Assembly: GCA_030407085.1 (NCBI GenBank)
Contig: CM059584.1
Location: forward strand, 7,626,001-7,690,000
Reading direction: 5' to 3'
Length of the DNA stretch: 64,000 nucleotides
From: Trichopria drosophilae
Lineage: Eukaryota; Arthropoda; Insecta; Hymenoptera; Diapriidae
The stretch's first letter is position 1. The number at the start of each line of letters is the position of its first letter. Under the pieces are notes generated by a model. The model made no database searches, was not told where the DNA came from, and worked only from the letters and a program-made list of their open reading frames with translations. The translations under genes and the position numbers were made by a program. Shown piece after piece: positions 46,503 to 59,516 of the stretch.

Positions 46503-46575
46503 CGGGACGAAATGTGTCTTTTTTTTTAAATAGGCATTTAGTTCTCTATATTATCGCTAGAGGGATACAGAATCC
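46503..46575 (+). repeat. Short dispersed repeat with CGCTAGAGGGA, copy B
   Basis: GGGACGAAATGTGTC, AATAGGCATTTAGTT and ATCGCTAGAGGGATACAG parallel 14858-14930. Confidence 0.6.
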
Positions 46576-46589
46576 GTTAGTGGTGAGGT

Positions 46590-48350
46590 TGTTTAATGTA
46601 AATATATATGCAGCCGAATAAATCAAAAGTTTTGTTTGCGATAATAATACATAAACGGATAATTTACATTTTTTTTACATTTAGTGGTTGATATCAACAA
46701 CTTGACAATGTAAATTAATCTTTCCAATTTTATACAAGAACCGCTTTACCGAGAAATTTGTATCTTATATTATATCGTATATAAAATGTATTAAATTGGT
46801 TTAAATTAATATCCATACGATCATAATATACATAGTATCGGTGAAAAACGAGTATAAAAAAAGACAATTTCATCCGTACAATTGAGTATCAAAATATGAG
46901 ACTGCGACAAGGTATGAAATACTTAAGTGATATAATTACAGATAATGATTCTCACATTACATTACGCATATATGGATACATCCCTAGAACATTTGGAATT
47001 ATAAGATAGAACACATGTTTGTACATTTTCGAAATTAATTCCACTATCTTTAGTAACATAAATATTGCAAATCTTTCACAAATTAAGTTTTATGCGTCGT
47101 AACGTCGCTTTTTCATAAGTAAATTTACATTTGATGCGTAGGTTTTTATTCTTTATTCATATGGGATAATTTTAGCACTAATATTTGTATAAAATTATAA
47201 TCAATCAATTTAATATGGCGGTGTAATAAAACAAGTGACGTAAATAAGCGTTGACTTCAAGAGTTAATGAGGTTTTAATATTTTACGATTGGATGTAATT
47301 TATTGGTAGCTTCATTCACAAAAGGGCTCAATTATAATATTGAAAATAATAAAATATTTGTGTGGTTATATAAAAAATGTTATTTAACGAATTGTAATAG
47401 GTTACTAAAATAAGCATAAAGTATATACAGAAGAGAACAAATAATACAATAAAATGGTTAATAAATAGTAAATGGTTAAAAATAACATTTTTTTTTTAAT
47501 TTTCATTTTCAAAATTTATTCGGACTTGTTAAATATATATTTTAAACATTTTTTTCTATTTTACAAAAATTGACTGACAAAAATCAAGACTGAATTGTAA
47601 TTAAAAGTATAATTTATGTCTCTATAGAACGTGTGGAAAAATATTTAATTTAAAAATTTACTAGCAAAGTATTAAATAAATGCATTTTTTCGTATTTCCG
47701 GTTTACTTTATTTGTTCGCTGTTACTAAAGCGCGTAATTATTTGGAAAAGTTATATTAACGTACATACGCAACATTAGCACGTTTTTCGACTTTATTTGA
47801 CAACATAATACATTTTTTTTCCAAGCGTTATGATGAATTGTGTATATTGTGAGATAGCATAGTGATTTTTTACAAAAATTTCAAAATTTAAAAAATGTAA
47901 ACGTTATTAAGGTACGAATTAATCACCGCAATAGCAATGCCTAATTCTTATGTCATTCTTTAGGATGCTGATTACGAATGTGGTGTCCGTTTTTTTAATT
48001 GAAAATGGCCATGTTATTTTAGTAAATATTCCTATTTTTTGAAGTAAAGTTTTCTACCTGAATAGGAATATTTACTACAATTTTAACATAACATGCAGTT
48101 ATGTCTTCGGAGTCTTCGTCAGAATAGTGAAAATTGTTATACAGTTTCTCTCAGAGTATAAATACCGAATATAAATTTTATTGTGAAAAAAAAAACACTC
48201 GAGACTAATTATGTGTAAAATAAAAAACCAAACTTACCGATTATCTTTGTAGTACAAGTAAAAACATGCAAAATTTGTGAACAATTTTTTGTGTAATTGG
48301 ATATTTTCAATATGAAATATTGATTGAGGTGAAACCATTTATACAGTGTT
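46590..48350. other. AT-rich, no gene seen
   Basis: A faint relic of the GGATCC family (GATGCTGATTACGAATGTGG, GAAAATGGCC) lies at 47962-48010. Otherwise nothing. Confidence 0.5.
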
Positions 48351-48357
48351 AAAAAAT

Positions 48358-48627
48358 TCTGTAGCAATTTCCTGAAAGAGTAACCAAAGTTTTTTATCGT
48401 TACGGTTTCAGAATTTTACGAAACAGTGTTTAGTAATTTATTGGTAATTTTCTGAAATATTTTGGTAATTTTCTGAAATTTTTTGGTAATTTTCTGAAAT
48501 ATTTTGGTAATTTTCTGACTTTTTTAAAAATTTTTCTTAATTTTGTTTCGTAAAATTCTGAAACGGTAACAGTAAAAAATTTCCGTTACTATTTCAGAAA
48601 ATTCCTAGCGAAATTTCTAACAGAGAA
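48358..48627. repeat. Inverted repeat enclosing a 21-bp tandem repeat
   Basis: Arms of about 70-80 bp contain GTTACGGTTTCAGAATTTTA on the left (about 48399) and TAAAATTCTGAAACGGTAAC on the right (ending 48570). Between them GGTAATTTTCTGAAATATTT repeats four times with a 21-bp period (about 48440-48520). Probably a MITE with an expanded centre. No target duplication was identified. Confidence 0.75.
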
Positions 48628-49012
48628 GACCTCTTTGAATATCAAAATTACACCCTTAGAAAATTTTATATTGAGGGAGGTTGGATCAAAATGGACGCCG
48701 AAATGTCGAAAAAGGCAAAGTTTGGTTTAAAGTTTGATTTAACGTCGACAACAATAGTAAAATAAAATGGCTGAAAAATACGAAAATATGATTGAATTAC
48801 ACCATTATTTTGTACTTTATCATATTTCACGAGACCATCATATAGAAATAGAGAAATCAGAGACTAATGACATTGTAGTCGAACACCATATACATTTCAA
48901 TGCAAAAAGACGCGGAAATATAAGAAAATTAATGTAAATTCATGTATTTTTCAAAATACAAAAACAAAAATTTAAAAAAAAAATATTTCGGGACAGTTGG
49001 AAGGACAAAGAA

Positions 49013-49120
49013 CACATCGACAAAAAAACACACGACAAAAAGACAATGTACAAAAAAAATACAACGACAAAAAAAACACCCGACAAAATAAAAAAAAAAT
49101 AACACAACAAAAAGACACAT
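49013..49120 (+). repeat. A-rich simple repeat with CGACAAAAAA words
   Basis: CGACAAAAAAAC, CACGACAAAAAGAC, CAACGACAAAAAAAAC and CCGACAAAATAAA follow at intervals of about 10-20 bp. The words resemble those inside 60781-61261. The frames read from the other strand are F/C/V-rich artefacts. Confidence 0.6.
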
Positions 49121-49124
49121 ATGA

Positions 49125-52100
49125 TGCTCATAAAACATGGCGAATTTAATATGATTTTTTGTTGACATCATTATTTAAATAATTAAGAAAAAGTAATTTG
49201 TAATGGATGATAATACGTTTTTTAAGTAAATTATTATTTGCGTTTGATTAAAATACTGTTTTACGATTTGTGAATTTTTAATCTTGTGTCAAAACAATTT
49301 ATATTGTTATTTTAACTTTAAATTTATTTTATTAATGAACAAATAAATTGTCAAGAACGTTGACATTTTTTATGGTTTTAACTCATTAAGTTTACAGTAA
49401 GACGCCACAGACACTTTAACGTAGACTTTTTTTTTAACAGTCTCTAATTCCATATACCGTTAAGTTAAATAATTACTGTCGCACATGACAGCCATATGTT
49501 GAGTTTACACCTGTCTTTTTAGGATGCTGTATAAAAAAACTAAATTATGGAGAATAATTACAAGGTATTCTAGGGAACGTTTAAAAAACACTGTTGAATT
49601 TAAACAAAAATGTCGATTGAATGAATGATTTAAATGAAAACAATGAACATTCTCACGCATTAATAAAAAATCGTTAAGATTCAGAAAAACAAAACAATAT
49701 ATTAGAACAAAATATTTACACGTTAAGCCAATTATTAACGGTAAAACATCTATAAAAGTATTAAATAATTACCAAAAATGATTAATTCTTCATATATTTT
49801 TTATAAAAGACGGGTTATTTATTAACACATTTAATTTTGAAATAATCTTCTCGTTGAATTAAGAATTAATTTTATTTTTTATGCAAAAAATAGTTAACGC
49901 ACAATGATCATCTTTAAATAGAAAAATTACGTAGTTTGTCACAAGTTAGATAAAAATAACGAAGATTACTAAAATGTTTATTAATATTCACCGGTAAGTA
50001 TCTTCCAAAAGTTGAATACTGCGTTAAAATGAGTTCGCTGAATATTAGGAATTAAAAACATTAATATTTTTTTGGGAACATTCGTTATTTTGAAATCATT
50101 TTTTTTTTGTTTTCAAAACATTTTATAGCCATTTTATTTCATCGTAACGAATTAAAAAATTAACTTTAAGTATGAAATATTTCGATAAAATGGAATATTT
50201 TCAACAGGAAATTGGTTGGACTAATAAATACAATAAAAGGAAAGTAGTCAATTGATTTTGTGTCTACAACTTCCAAAATAAAAAAAAATTGTTTTTCTCA
50301 ATCGTTAAGACAATGAATAAATGTTTCATGATAAAATTCCAAAATTGAAATTACAAATAAAATAGCACTTAAGATATTACATTGCAGTGCCGGAAGATGG
50401 CGTCCTAGACAGCGCTTTTTCAATGTTCTCATTTTGTGGAACACCTGATATTTGCTAGTGACAATAATGGTAAACTTGCAGCTTAAAACAGTTTTAAATA
50501 TTAGTTAAACTTTTCGAAAAGGAAAAACTCGAAGTGAAAAATAATGGTAGATCACCCTATTATTCAACACTATGTAGTAAAATCTTTCAGATCACTAGTC
50601 TCTGAAGGTTAGGTACAGCAAATAATCTAATTGGCATGTACGAAAACGAGTAACTCTAGATTTATCGATAAGGAGATGGCAGCTAAGTGCACGTAGACCA
50701 ACGAAATGATCGTCATCGGCGTAATCGAATGCAATTAGCCTTAGATCATTAAGAGCCCCCTGGGGCTATACCTACCATTGGGCGACAACTGGTCTTAACG
50801 CAGTCGATGGCGCCATGCCTTTTTTTTCAATTTTCGATCGATAGGGGGCCATTGAATAATAAGGTTATCTTCTTCATCGTTATTCAGCTCGCATCTGATA
50901 GTGGCTACAATTAGTTGGTAATTGTTTCGAACAAATAGTACAAGAGAAGAGTTTGCCTTAATTCTTTTAGCTTAATGTTGGCCATGCAATAAAAAGAATG
51001 AAAAAAATATCATTTTATTAGCATTATAGCAAAGTTAAATAAAAACAATGGTCATGAAACCATAAAACGACATTATGAAATTTGTCATATTTTTAAAAAA
51101 TCTGACTTTTATATTTGCCAAATTATAAGAAATAAAATTTACCAACCGAAAGAGCTTAAAAATCTGTTATAACTTATGATTAAAATTGTTTTCACAATCA
51201 TTCGATATACTGTTTTTTTTTGTTGGATTTGTAAAATTGCACGTGAAATGACCCATGTATTTTAAATGAATAAATCTTACATATTTGCACAAGAAATGTT
51301 GAACCTGACCTTGGAGTCAACCAATCGTGTAGTGAAAGTAAGACTTTATGCAGTACTTTCCCTCATAACACTAAAGGAATTCAAACTCTTTATGGTCGAA
51401 TTTTGATACCAACTTTAATTTCAGCGATTCATTTTTTTTCGTCAGTCACTGAACAAATTTTGGTGTTATATATGAAATAAACAAAAAATCAGCCCCTTAG
51501 AAATTGTATTATCACAAAAATATTTAAAAAAGTGATAAAATATCACAAATTTAAACTGCAATAATAAATAATTTAAAAATGTTAAATTTGAGGTTAGATA
51601 ACTACAATACGTCTAAATTTAAATTTGATAGATTACATACGATTATAATAAATTTACACCGTTTTATAATAAATAATAGTGCAGAAACAAATACTTTATA
51701 AAACTTGTCTTATATTAAACATAAAATTATATACAAAATTGCTTAGCTTCAATAAGGTGCTTCATAAGAACGCATACGAGTTCGTATAAAGAAAGTAATT
51801 TCGATCGAGTGTAACTATCCTGAAAACTCACCGACTTGAAGTACCTCAATTCCTACCAGATGGCGTAAAAGTCATGCTATCTAGCCGCAAGTGGTTGGAG
51901 CGCAATTTTGAGTTTTAGAGTTGTCTTAGATTATATGAATGAGGGAAACTGTATATACGGAAATGAAATTGTTTATCGCCTTTTTTAAGCAACTAAATAG
52001 ATATTTATTACAATCAATTTTAATAATATTACTAGTTACCAATATAATTTTATTGTTAGAGGCTTTTGGACTTTTTGTATTACTAAACTCATAGTCTATT

Positions 52101-52440
52101 ATAAAGAAACCTATAAAACTGATATAAAAACCGTGTCTGTTCCACATCAACAATTTTACAGTACTATTCTTTTATAAATTCAGTTTTTGAACAAAAAATA
52201 ATATACTAAGAGGTGTCCATAGATGTATACACAACCGTAGAATAAATTAACCAACTTTTTATATTTTAAAATTTGTATGATTTGATCCTTTGAAGGATAT
52301 TTTATCATGAAAATTACTTTTATTAGTAATTTCACCAAGTAAGTAATGTAATATGCCTTCATAAAAATCGTGTTTACTTAGGATTTAATTTTAAAATCTT
52401 AAAAAAAAACTACAATTATTACATCATCCATAATTTACAA
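49125..52440. other. AT-rich, no gene seen
   Basis: 3.3 kb with scattered GC patches at 50385-50420 (GTGCCGGAAGATGGCGTCC), 50740-50860 (GAGCCCCCTGGGGC, GATAGGGGGCC) and 51840-51905 (AGATGGCGTAAAAG). Two of these carry AGATGGCG words, the start of the insect CTCF core. Confidence 0.5.
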
Positions 52441-52464
52441 CAAAAAAATACGCGTATTAAACTA

Positions 52465-52757
52465 TCGTCTCTCTCTTCCCTTTCCCTCGTTTTCTTCTCC
52501 TCCCTCCCACTTTTTCTCCAGTAATTACAATATAAAAAGGGGATTGACACATAAAAGACTCTCTCTTTTTTTAATTTGCCATGGTATCACTTAATATGCC
52601 TACGATAAGCGTTACGAATACTATTACTGTTATTTAATTATCTAATTATAATAATTACTTAATATATATTATTAATATATAATTAGTCAGTCAGTATTTC
52701 ATTCTCCCTCACTTCCCCTCTCCCTCCCCTCTCTCTCCCTCCCTCTCTCTTTCTCTT
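52465..52757 (+). repeat. Two polypyrimidine tracts
   Basis: C/T-only or nearly C/T-only runs at 52467-52520 (CTCTCTCTTCCCTTTCCCTC) and 52701-52756 (CTTCCCCTCTCCCTCCCCTC) flank a TATA/AAT-rich stretch. Microsatellite-type; such tracts can form triplex DNA. Confidence 0.75.
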
Positions 52758-52759
52758 GT

Positions 52760-54290
52760 AATTTCAGTACAAAACTATTGCATTTCTACTAGTGGGCACC
52801 AGTAATGCATTTATGACTGTGCAAATTGCTCTTTGTATAAATACGCGTGTTTTTCATAAATAATCCTTAAATAAATCCTCTGACGATCAGGATCCAATAT
52901 CATATGAATAGTCTTTTTTACGATTTTATTCGACATCCTGATTCGTTAGTGTATTTTCAACGGGATTTTTCCTGCGATTGCTTTGTCAATAGAATGTGAT
53001 GTTGCATTAATCTAACCTAGCTAATCGAAAAAAAAAACAAAAGAAAAACAAGCTATTGACTTTCGTTTTTGCACATCTGATGAATGCGACGGGAAGCGCG
53101 TGTCTCTAGATAAAGATCGATTTTACACGCATCCGTTTCCCTCGAATGCAGCATTTCGCGATTATACTTGATCCTCTATCTCCATCCTTTTCATTCCTGA
53201 CCCTCTCATAGTCCATTCAATTCAAATGCAATGAGTGCATTTACCCGTTTCCTAGATGTGCATTCAATTTGTGTTACAGCAGACAAATAAATATTAATTC
53301 AAATCGGATTAAAACCTCGTCGTTTCATACGTTTCCCTTTCAACTTTTGTAAGTTCAGTATAAAATTGTTGTCAACATTTATTAATATGCAAATTCACAT
53401 AGTAATATAGTCTGTCGTAAAGAATTGAAAAAAAAATTAAAAAAGTTGAAGTTTCTTTTATTTTATTCGATTTTTAGTGAATTTTATTAGATATTGTGAC
53501 AACCTTTCTTCGGGGTCTTAACCCTAGTAGGAAATGATTCCTGTTTTTTGTTAGTTTCTAACCAGTTTACATTTTTCCTATGTTAAAGGTACAGTGTAAC
53601 AAAAAACTGGACAGATTTCTACCAGACGGTACAGATTTTAAGAAGGATCGAAAACCTAATTATAAACTGAATACATTGTACAAAAAATATACCTTCTATA
53701 ACTGATAATTGTCAATTTTAACATTAACATTTTGCATAAATATGGTGATAGCATGTTTAAGACTTACCTTATATAAATTCCCTTCGAAAAAAGTAAAAAA
53801 TATTACTACAGGTTTTAGGTTTTAGGAATACACCTGTGGTATCCAGAACTTCCGCACCTGAAGGAGGGAGACACCTAGAGAAAAAGTTTAAAAACATATA
53901 TTGACATTTTGACAACGTTGGTTCTTTTTATAGAACGAACATCAAATATTAATCTAGTATCTATTTAGAATGATCTAGAGGTGTTTTCTTGTTTTGAGAG
54001 ATGATATTTTTACTTTTTCTGATATTTTATTTATAACGTTATTTTTTTTGTTTTAAAAGATTTTTGTTAGAGAGATAGGGCACCCCTTTTGTTTTATTAT
54101 TCTAAATAGATCCTACGAAAATAGTTGGACCCCAAGAACACCCACAATAGATCGTCTATACTAAGTATATTTGAAAAATTTATCAACATTTTCCCAAAAA
54201 ACGATAAATGCGAAGAAAGTTAGGTACAAGTTTTTTTTTATATATATAAATTCTCATATAGAGAACAATAGAAAATTTATTTCCCGCTTG
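52760..54290. other. Unique sequence, no gene seen
   Basis: 52780-53340 is less AT-rich than average (GCGACGGGAAGCGCGTG, GCAGCATTTCGCG) and has TATAAATACGCG at 52836. No exon is supported. 53340-54290 is AT-rich. Confidence 0.45.
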
Positions 54291-54295
54291 TTAAT

Positions 54296-54593
54296 AAAAC
54301 AAATAAAATTTCTTGGTATAGACGGCAATTGTACAAAATGTAAACAAAGGAATAAAAGAAAATAAATATGCGTCGTTCTAATATGAATGCAACGCGAAAG
54401 ATTACATTTATAACGGAAGCATATATTGCCAGAAAAGTTTATTATACTATTGGATAAAAACAAACCCCACCTGTTATTCATATTGCAAAATTATTATGTT
54501 AAAAAATGCGTTTCGACGCATATTTATTTTCTTTTATTTCTTTGTTTACATTTTGTACAATTGCCGTCTATACCAAGAAATTTTACTTGTTTA
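54296..54593. repeat. Inverted repeat with about 80-bp near-identical arms
   Basis: Left arm 54296-54375 and right arm 54514-54593 share AAAATTTCTTGGTATAGACG, GCAATTGTACAAAATG and AAAGAAAATAAATATGCGTC with about one mismatch over the inner 71 bp. The loop is 138 bp. The high identity marks a recent inverted duplication. The outermost 9 bp of the arms are less similar. Confidence 0.85.
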
Positions 54594-54599
54594 GGTACA

Positions 54600-57118
54600 A
54601 GTTTATTCATTACTGCTGTTGAAGAAAAATAAATCAATTACATTCATTATTTTTATATTGTTCAGTTCAGTAGGATATTCTAATCGTTTCCCCTTACTTT
54701 TTCCTCCACCATTAGTCCGTTTAAAAAAATGTCTAGACTTAACATTTTTTTTACAAAAAAGGAAATGGAAAAATTATAATAAGGGAGGTCGACGCCATCT
54801 CGAAAAATTTTACTAATTATTACACTAGGGTGTAAATTAAAGCAACACGGAAATGTCTTTCAATAAAAAATGTTTCTTTATTTTAACATTTTAGGGTAGA
54901 ATTACAGGTTTTTTATTGGCCTATTTTATTTTTTAACCTAACAAAACCGTGTTCCCACCATTTTACTTTAAAAGCTTTATTTTTCATATATTTTTTTAAC
55001 TTTTTTCGTTTACAAAAATCATTTGAAGATTATATTCATCTACGTTATAGAATAACACAATAAACTTTTCCATCTACAGTGAGGAAGCCGAAGCACTGTA
55101 ACATAACTGAGTTTTGGTTACAGAGACGAAAAGAAATGGCTTTAACTTTAAAATGCTTGAACTATGTAAAAACTTACCATGAAAATGTAGAAAATTCAGT
55201 CCGAAAATGGAATTGACGAAGTCTATTGTTCAATTTAAACAATCGGGGACAGGCTTTTGATAGGTTTGAAAATTGCTTTGCAAGACCAAATTGTTCCTAA
55301 ATAAATTTTTTTTGATAGTATCTTTAATCCACAACGTTTATTACGTGCAAAAGTCAGTGTTTCTTTCAGATTCTACTAAAAGAGTTTGTCCAAAATTCAT
55401 TCTAAAAAAAATACAACTGGTTTTTTCTAAAAACCATTTTGGATCCACCATTTTGTTGTTCGAAAACGTGATATGTGTAATCTGCGACCCCAAAAACAAA
55501 TTCGGTAGACAAATTTTATAGAAATTTCTATCGGTTGGCTAACTACAAAATAATATACAAAATCGAAGAGCCATTTACAAGTTTCCATTTTAAAATTTTG
55601 AAAATTACCATTTTGAAGTTGAAACATTTTAAATGATATATTTTGTGTTTTCGTGCATTCTTCCATTTTCAGTGCAGTTTCCAGGTGTAAATTGCTAACT
55701 TAAGAAAAAACAATTCTGAACATTTCGCGAGTTTTTAGAAAAAATCAGTCGCATCTTTTTTAAAACGAATTTTGGAGCAATTCTTTTGGAAAAATCTGAA
55801 AAAGCAGATTTTTGCACCTAAGAAACACTGTGCAGATTTTTTTTCTCCAACATTATCCACTAAATAGCATTGAACATCATTTGTCAAAAATTTCATCCAT
55901 TTCAGATTTCAAAACATTTTTCTTTTCTATGTAAAATAATATTAAAATCCGTGTTTAAAAAAGATAAAAGGGTTTTTATTTGTATGTATATAGAAAAAAC
56001 TAAATTTTTAAATTACCTATCCAACTAACAATTTTTTTAAGTTCCAGTAAAAAGATAGAATTTTATGTCTTCAAGTGAAAGTTGATGTATAAACGTAATG
56101 TTTTAGGACAGCTATGCATGTAGGTAGATCACCAGTGAAATTGACGTATTTTATTTTCGCAATTATTCCCATGAACGAACGTACACATTCGAATACTTTC
56201 ATTTGATTGCCAGTTGCGTATGTTGGAAAATAACTGATGATTTCTTTATACAATTTAATTGGGCAGTGAATATCATGCATTTCAAACTTTTGCCAGAATT
56301 TATCTTAAATATTTAAATTTAACTAAACTCATACTAAAAAATTAAATATAAACGATTCGGACATCGAATTAAAAAAACGAATATACTTAAGGTGAATGAC
56401 GTAGAAAATTTCTTGCCAACAATTTAATTAAAATATATAAATATTACACAAATATTTTAAGTCGAATTTTTAAGAAAAAGTATGAGTAAAAATGATTAGT
56501 AGTAGACTATTTTAATACATATGACGCAATGAAAGTACAAACGTTTAAATAACTTCCTATCGATGGCTATGTAAGTTTGTGCTATATACATATGTAGAGA
56601 TGCTAGCGCTACATACGGAAGCAATTAGAATTGAAGAGAAATGTATGTTGGTAAGGTGCTTTTAAATATAATCAATATTCGTATTGAATTCTAAAATTGA
56701 TTGCACTATTTTTTTTTAATGTTATATATACAAAATACAAGTTACCAAAATAGTAATGAAAATACTTGCGATGAAATAAATAATGTAGGATACAAGGTTT
56801 CCTATTTTGCTAACAATTTATGCCAAATCTTCAACATTGAAATAATTTGGCGATATAAAAATGACATATATTCGCAACAATAAAAAAAATCTTTAAAAAC
56901 CGCAAAGAAATCCAGAATTTTTAAATGTTTAATAGTAATAGTAATGTCCAAAATAGTCTGAATATAAAACAACGCGGATATTAACCGCAGATTATACAAT
57001 TTTCAAAAAATATAGTAAAAATAAATAGTGCTCACAGCGATAGTAAAACGATTTTTCTTTTACAAAAATGTGTTAATTTATGCTATAATGATAAAGATGA
57101 AATTTTTACGATTTTTTT
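54600..57118. other. AT-rich, no gene seen
   Basis: A relic of the GGATCC family lies at 55430-55620 (CATTTTGGATCCACCATTTT, ATCTGCGACCCC). Otherwise nothing recognised. Confidence 0.5.
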
Positions 57119-57127
57119 CGAAAAAAA

Positions 57128-57200
57128 AAATTCGATGCGCCGAGAATTGAACCCGGGACCCATCGGTTACCGATGAAGACGCTACATGCTCTCTCGCGAT
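57128..57200 (-). repeat. tRNA-like Pol III sequence with an intact T arm
   Basis: On the minus strand CCGGG-TTCAATT-CTCGG is a fully paired T arm and contains a good box B (GGTTCAATTCTC). Upstream is a 4-5 bp anticodon-like hairpin (CATCGGTAACCGATG), and downstream a 10-base T run (57121-57130) that could stop Pol III. Box A is poor, position 33 is not U and no 7-bp acceptor stem forms. It is therefore a SINE head or tRNA pseudogene. Confidence 0.6.
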
Positions 57201-57204
57201 GTTA

Positions 57205-58215
57205 ATTGATATAAAAGGTATACACTATAATAAACGAGTTAAAAATGTACAAAAAAATGATCTTGTCTTGGTGATCCTGAGTAAAAATGATGAGTTTTTG
57301 TCCCTTGCTACATTTAGTGACAATGTCAACGACATTTGGAGGAATTTTGTTGCACGCACGTAATCGATCATTCGGTAACGTCCGAAACCATGCGGAAGTA
57401 CGTAACATTGACATTGCATGTGACTTCCGGTCAGAGAATAACCGATTGTCCAACCGAGAGCAATGAAATAAAGGAGTCATTGATGGTATAAGGGACCGGA
57501 ACTCGTGCTCCTACCCTTTCGCACGACCTTTCCATTTAACGAGTTCCTCTTCCTATAACGCAACCAGTATCCTACTCCATCCTTTAGAAAATTGCCCGAT
57601 TCGTGATAAGAATAACGAGTTTCGATCCTCGGTGTGCAGTTATTAAAGAATGATCAACCGTAATTGGTCTACCAGCCAATGGCAGAGTGTCAAGAGGGGG
57701 AGTAATTGACACGTTGCACTTTCTTTTCTAATTACTTGTTGCTGTTTTTTTTAAAGGTGTATTTATTGAACGGTTGTGAGGTAATTTGTACATCGACTTT
57801 AAGACAATGCCTGTAATTTCGGCACAAATCGTAGAGATGTTTCTTGACAAAAATTTAATTAAAATGTTGGGATGATGAGGGTATGAGAAACTGTCACACA
57901 TTTTGTATTGACTGTAGAGGCAAAATTTAGGATTATTTCATAATTCGAAAATTTACAGTTTAATATAATAAATGACGTTTCTTGATGACTTTCTGAAAAT
58001 AGTTTAATTGTCTCTAAGTTTTCTTGACCAATCTGTAAAAAGTGTTTCAATGGTTTCTCCAGGTACCTTTCAGAACCGAAGTTTGGAGGAATTTTTCTGA
58101 TTTTTTTGGAATCTTGCCTGATGATTTCAGACCTGCAAGGGAATCCTAAAGGACCAAAATATTGTCGCAAACTTTGTTCAAAGCCTCTGACAATGCTCAA
58201 AGTCTCTCACTGTGC
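57205..58215. other. Unique sequence, no gene seen
   Basis: 57330-57720 is GC-richer than the window average. Two overlapping minus frames (57202-57480) cross it without a recognisable domain. The 113-codon minus frame at 57859-58200 is likewise unrecognised. Confidence 0.4.
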
Positions 58216-58219
58216 TTAA

Positions 58220-59516
58220 CCCATTAACGCCTGAAATGGCATTTTTTATACTTCTTTTTCAATCAAGTATTTCGTAACAAAATCGAAGTTGAAAACAATT
58301 GAAAGGTACATATCCTATTGTTTTCGAGGTCGCTCTTCAAGATTCCGAGGACAAAATTGAGTTTCAGCCATCAGAAATTCCAATATGGCGCCGAATATGA
58401 AAAAAATTTCCAAAAAATGGGGTATTTTTTATTCCTATCAATTTTTTTCGAGCTATTAGAATATTGGAATTCTATTGGAACCGTGCATAATGGTGCATAA
58501 AACAGTTGAATTTTAAGAAAAAATTTTACTTGTATACCCCACTTCATTGTAACGACCTCAAAATGGCGTCAACAATGAAAATTTCTTTGAAAAATTTCTG
58601 AACGTTCTAACTCAAAAACTACGTGCTGTTATAAAAAAATGCTAAGAATGAAAAGTTCTTAGAATTAATCGAGAAATATAGGGGATTTTTTTCAGATTTT
58701 TGTGATGACATTTTGAGAAATGTTTTTTTCAAAATTTATTTCAAAATTATAATTTATTTATGAAAAATTCTGAAAAAAATTTGGTGTTTTCACTTATGAA
58801 TTCTACGAGTTTTTTATTCTTTGCAATTTTTTCCAAAAGTCGATAGTTTTTGGGGGGAAAAAATCCTAAACTATAATATTTGAAATTCATTTCCTCGAAA
58901 ACTACCAACTTTTCGAAAAAATTGCAAAGAACAAATAACTCTTAGAATTCATCAGAAAATACACTAAATTTTTTTCAGAATTTTTTGTAAATAAATTAAA
59001 ATTTTGAAAAAAATGTTGACAAAAAATTTCTCAAAATGTCATCAAAAAATTTTTAACAAATTCCACTATATCGCTTGATGAATTTTAAGAACTTTTCATT
59101 CTAGGCATTTTTTTTTTAAATTCGTAGTTTTTGAGTTATAGGGTCCAGAAATTTCTCAAAGAAATTTTCATTGTTGACGCCATTTTGAGGTCGTTAGAAT
59201 AATGTAGGGTATAAAAGTAAAATTTTTTCTTAAAATTCAACTACTTTATGCACCGTTATGCAAGGTTTCAATGATTCAAATAGCTCGAAAAAAATTGATA
59301 AGAATAAAAAATATCCCATTTTTTGGAAATTTTTTTCATATTCGGCGCCATATTGGAATTTCTGATGGCTGAAACTCAATTTTGACCTCGGAATCTTGAA
59401 GAGCGACCTCGAAAACAGTAGGATACGTACCTCTCAATTGTTTTCAACTTTGATTTTAATACGAAATACTTGAGTGAAAATGAAGTAGAAAAATTGTCAT
59501 TTCAGGCGTTAATGGG
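58220..59516. mobile_element. 1.3-kb near-complete palindrome at TTAA (fold-back family, best copy)
   Basis: It begins CCCATTAACGCCTGAAATGG and ends with the complement CATTTCAGGCGTTAATGGG. TTAA stands on both sides (58216-58219, 59517-59520). The two arms of about 640 bp pair along their whole length around position 58878. Landmarks in both are TCAAGTATTTCGTA, GAGGTCGCTCTTCAAGATTC, CAATATGGCGCCGAATATGA, ATTGTTGACGCCATTTTGAG (inverted) and CAATTTTTTCCAAAAG. No protein is encoded. TTAA plus CCC ends fit piggyBac-type non-autonomous elements. Confidence 0.9.

Noticed and set aside
57859..58200. 113-codon minus frame
   Set aside because: No recognisable domain. It ends just before the TTAA palindrome. 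Possible but unsupported.
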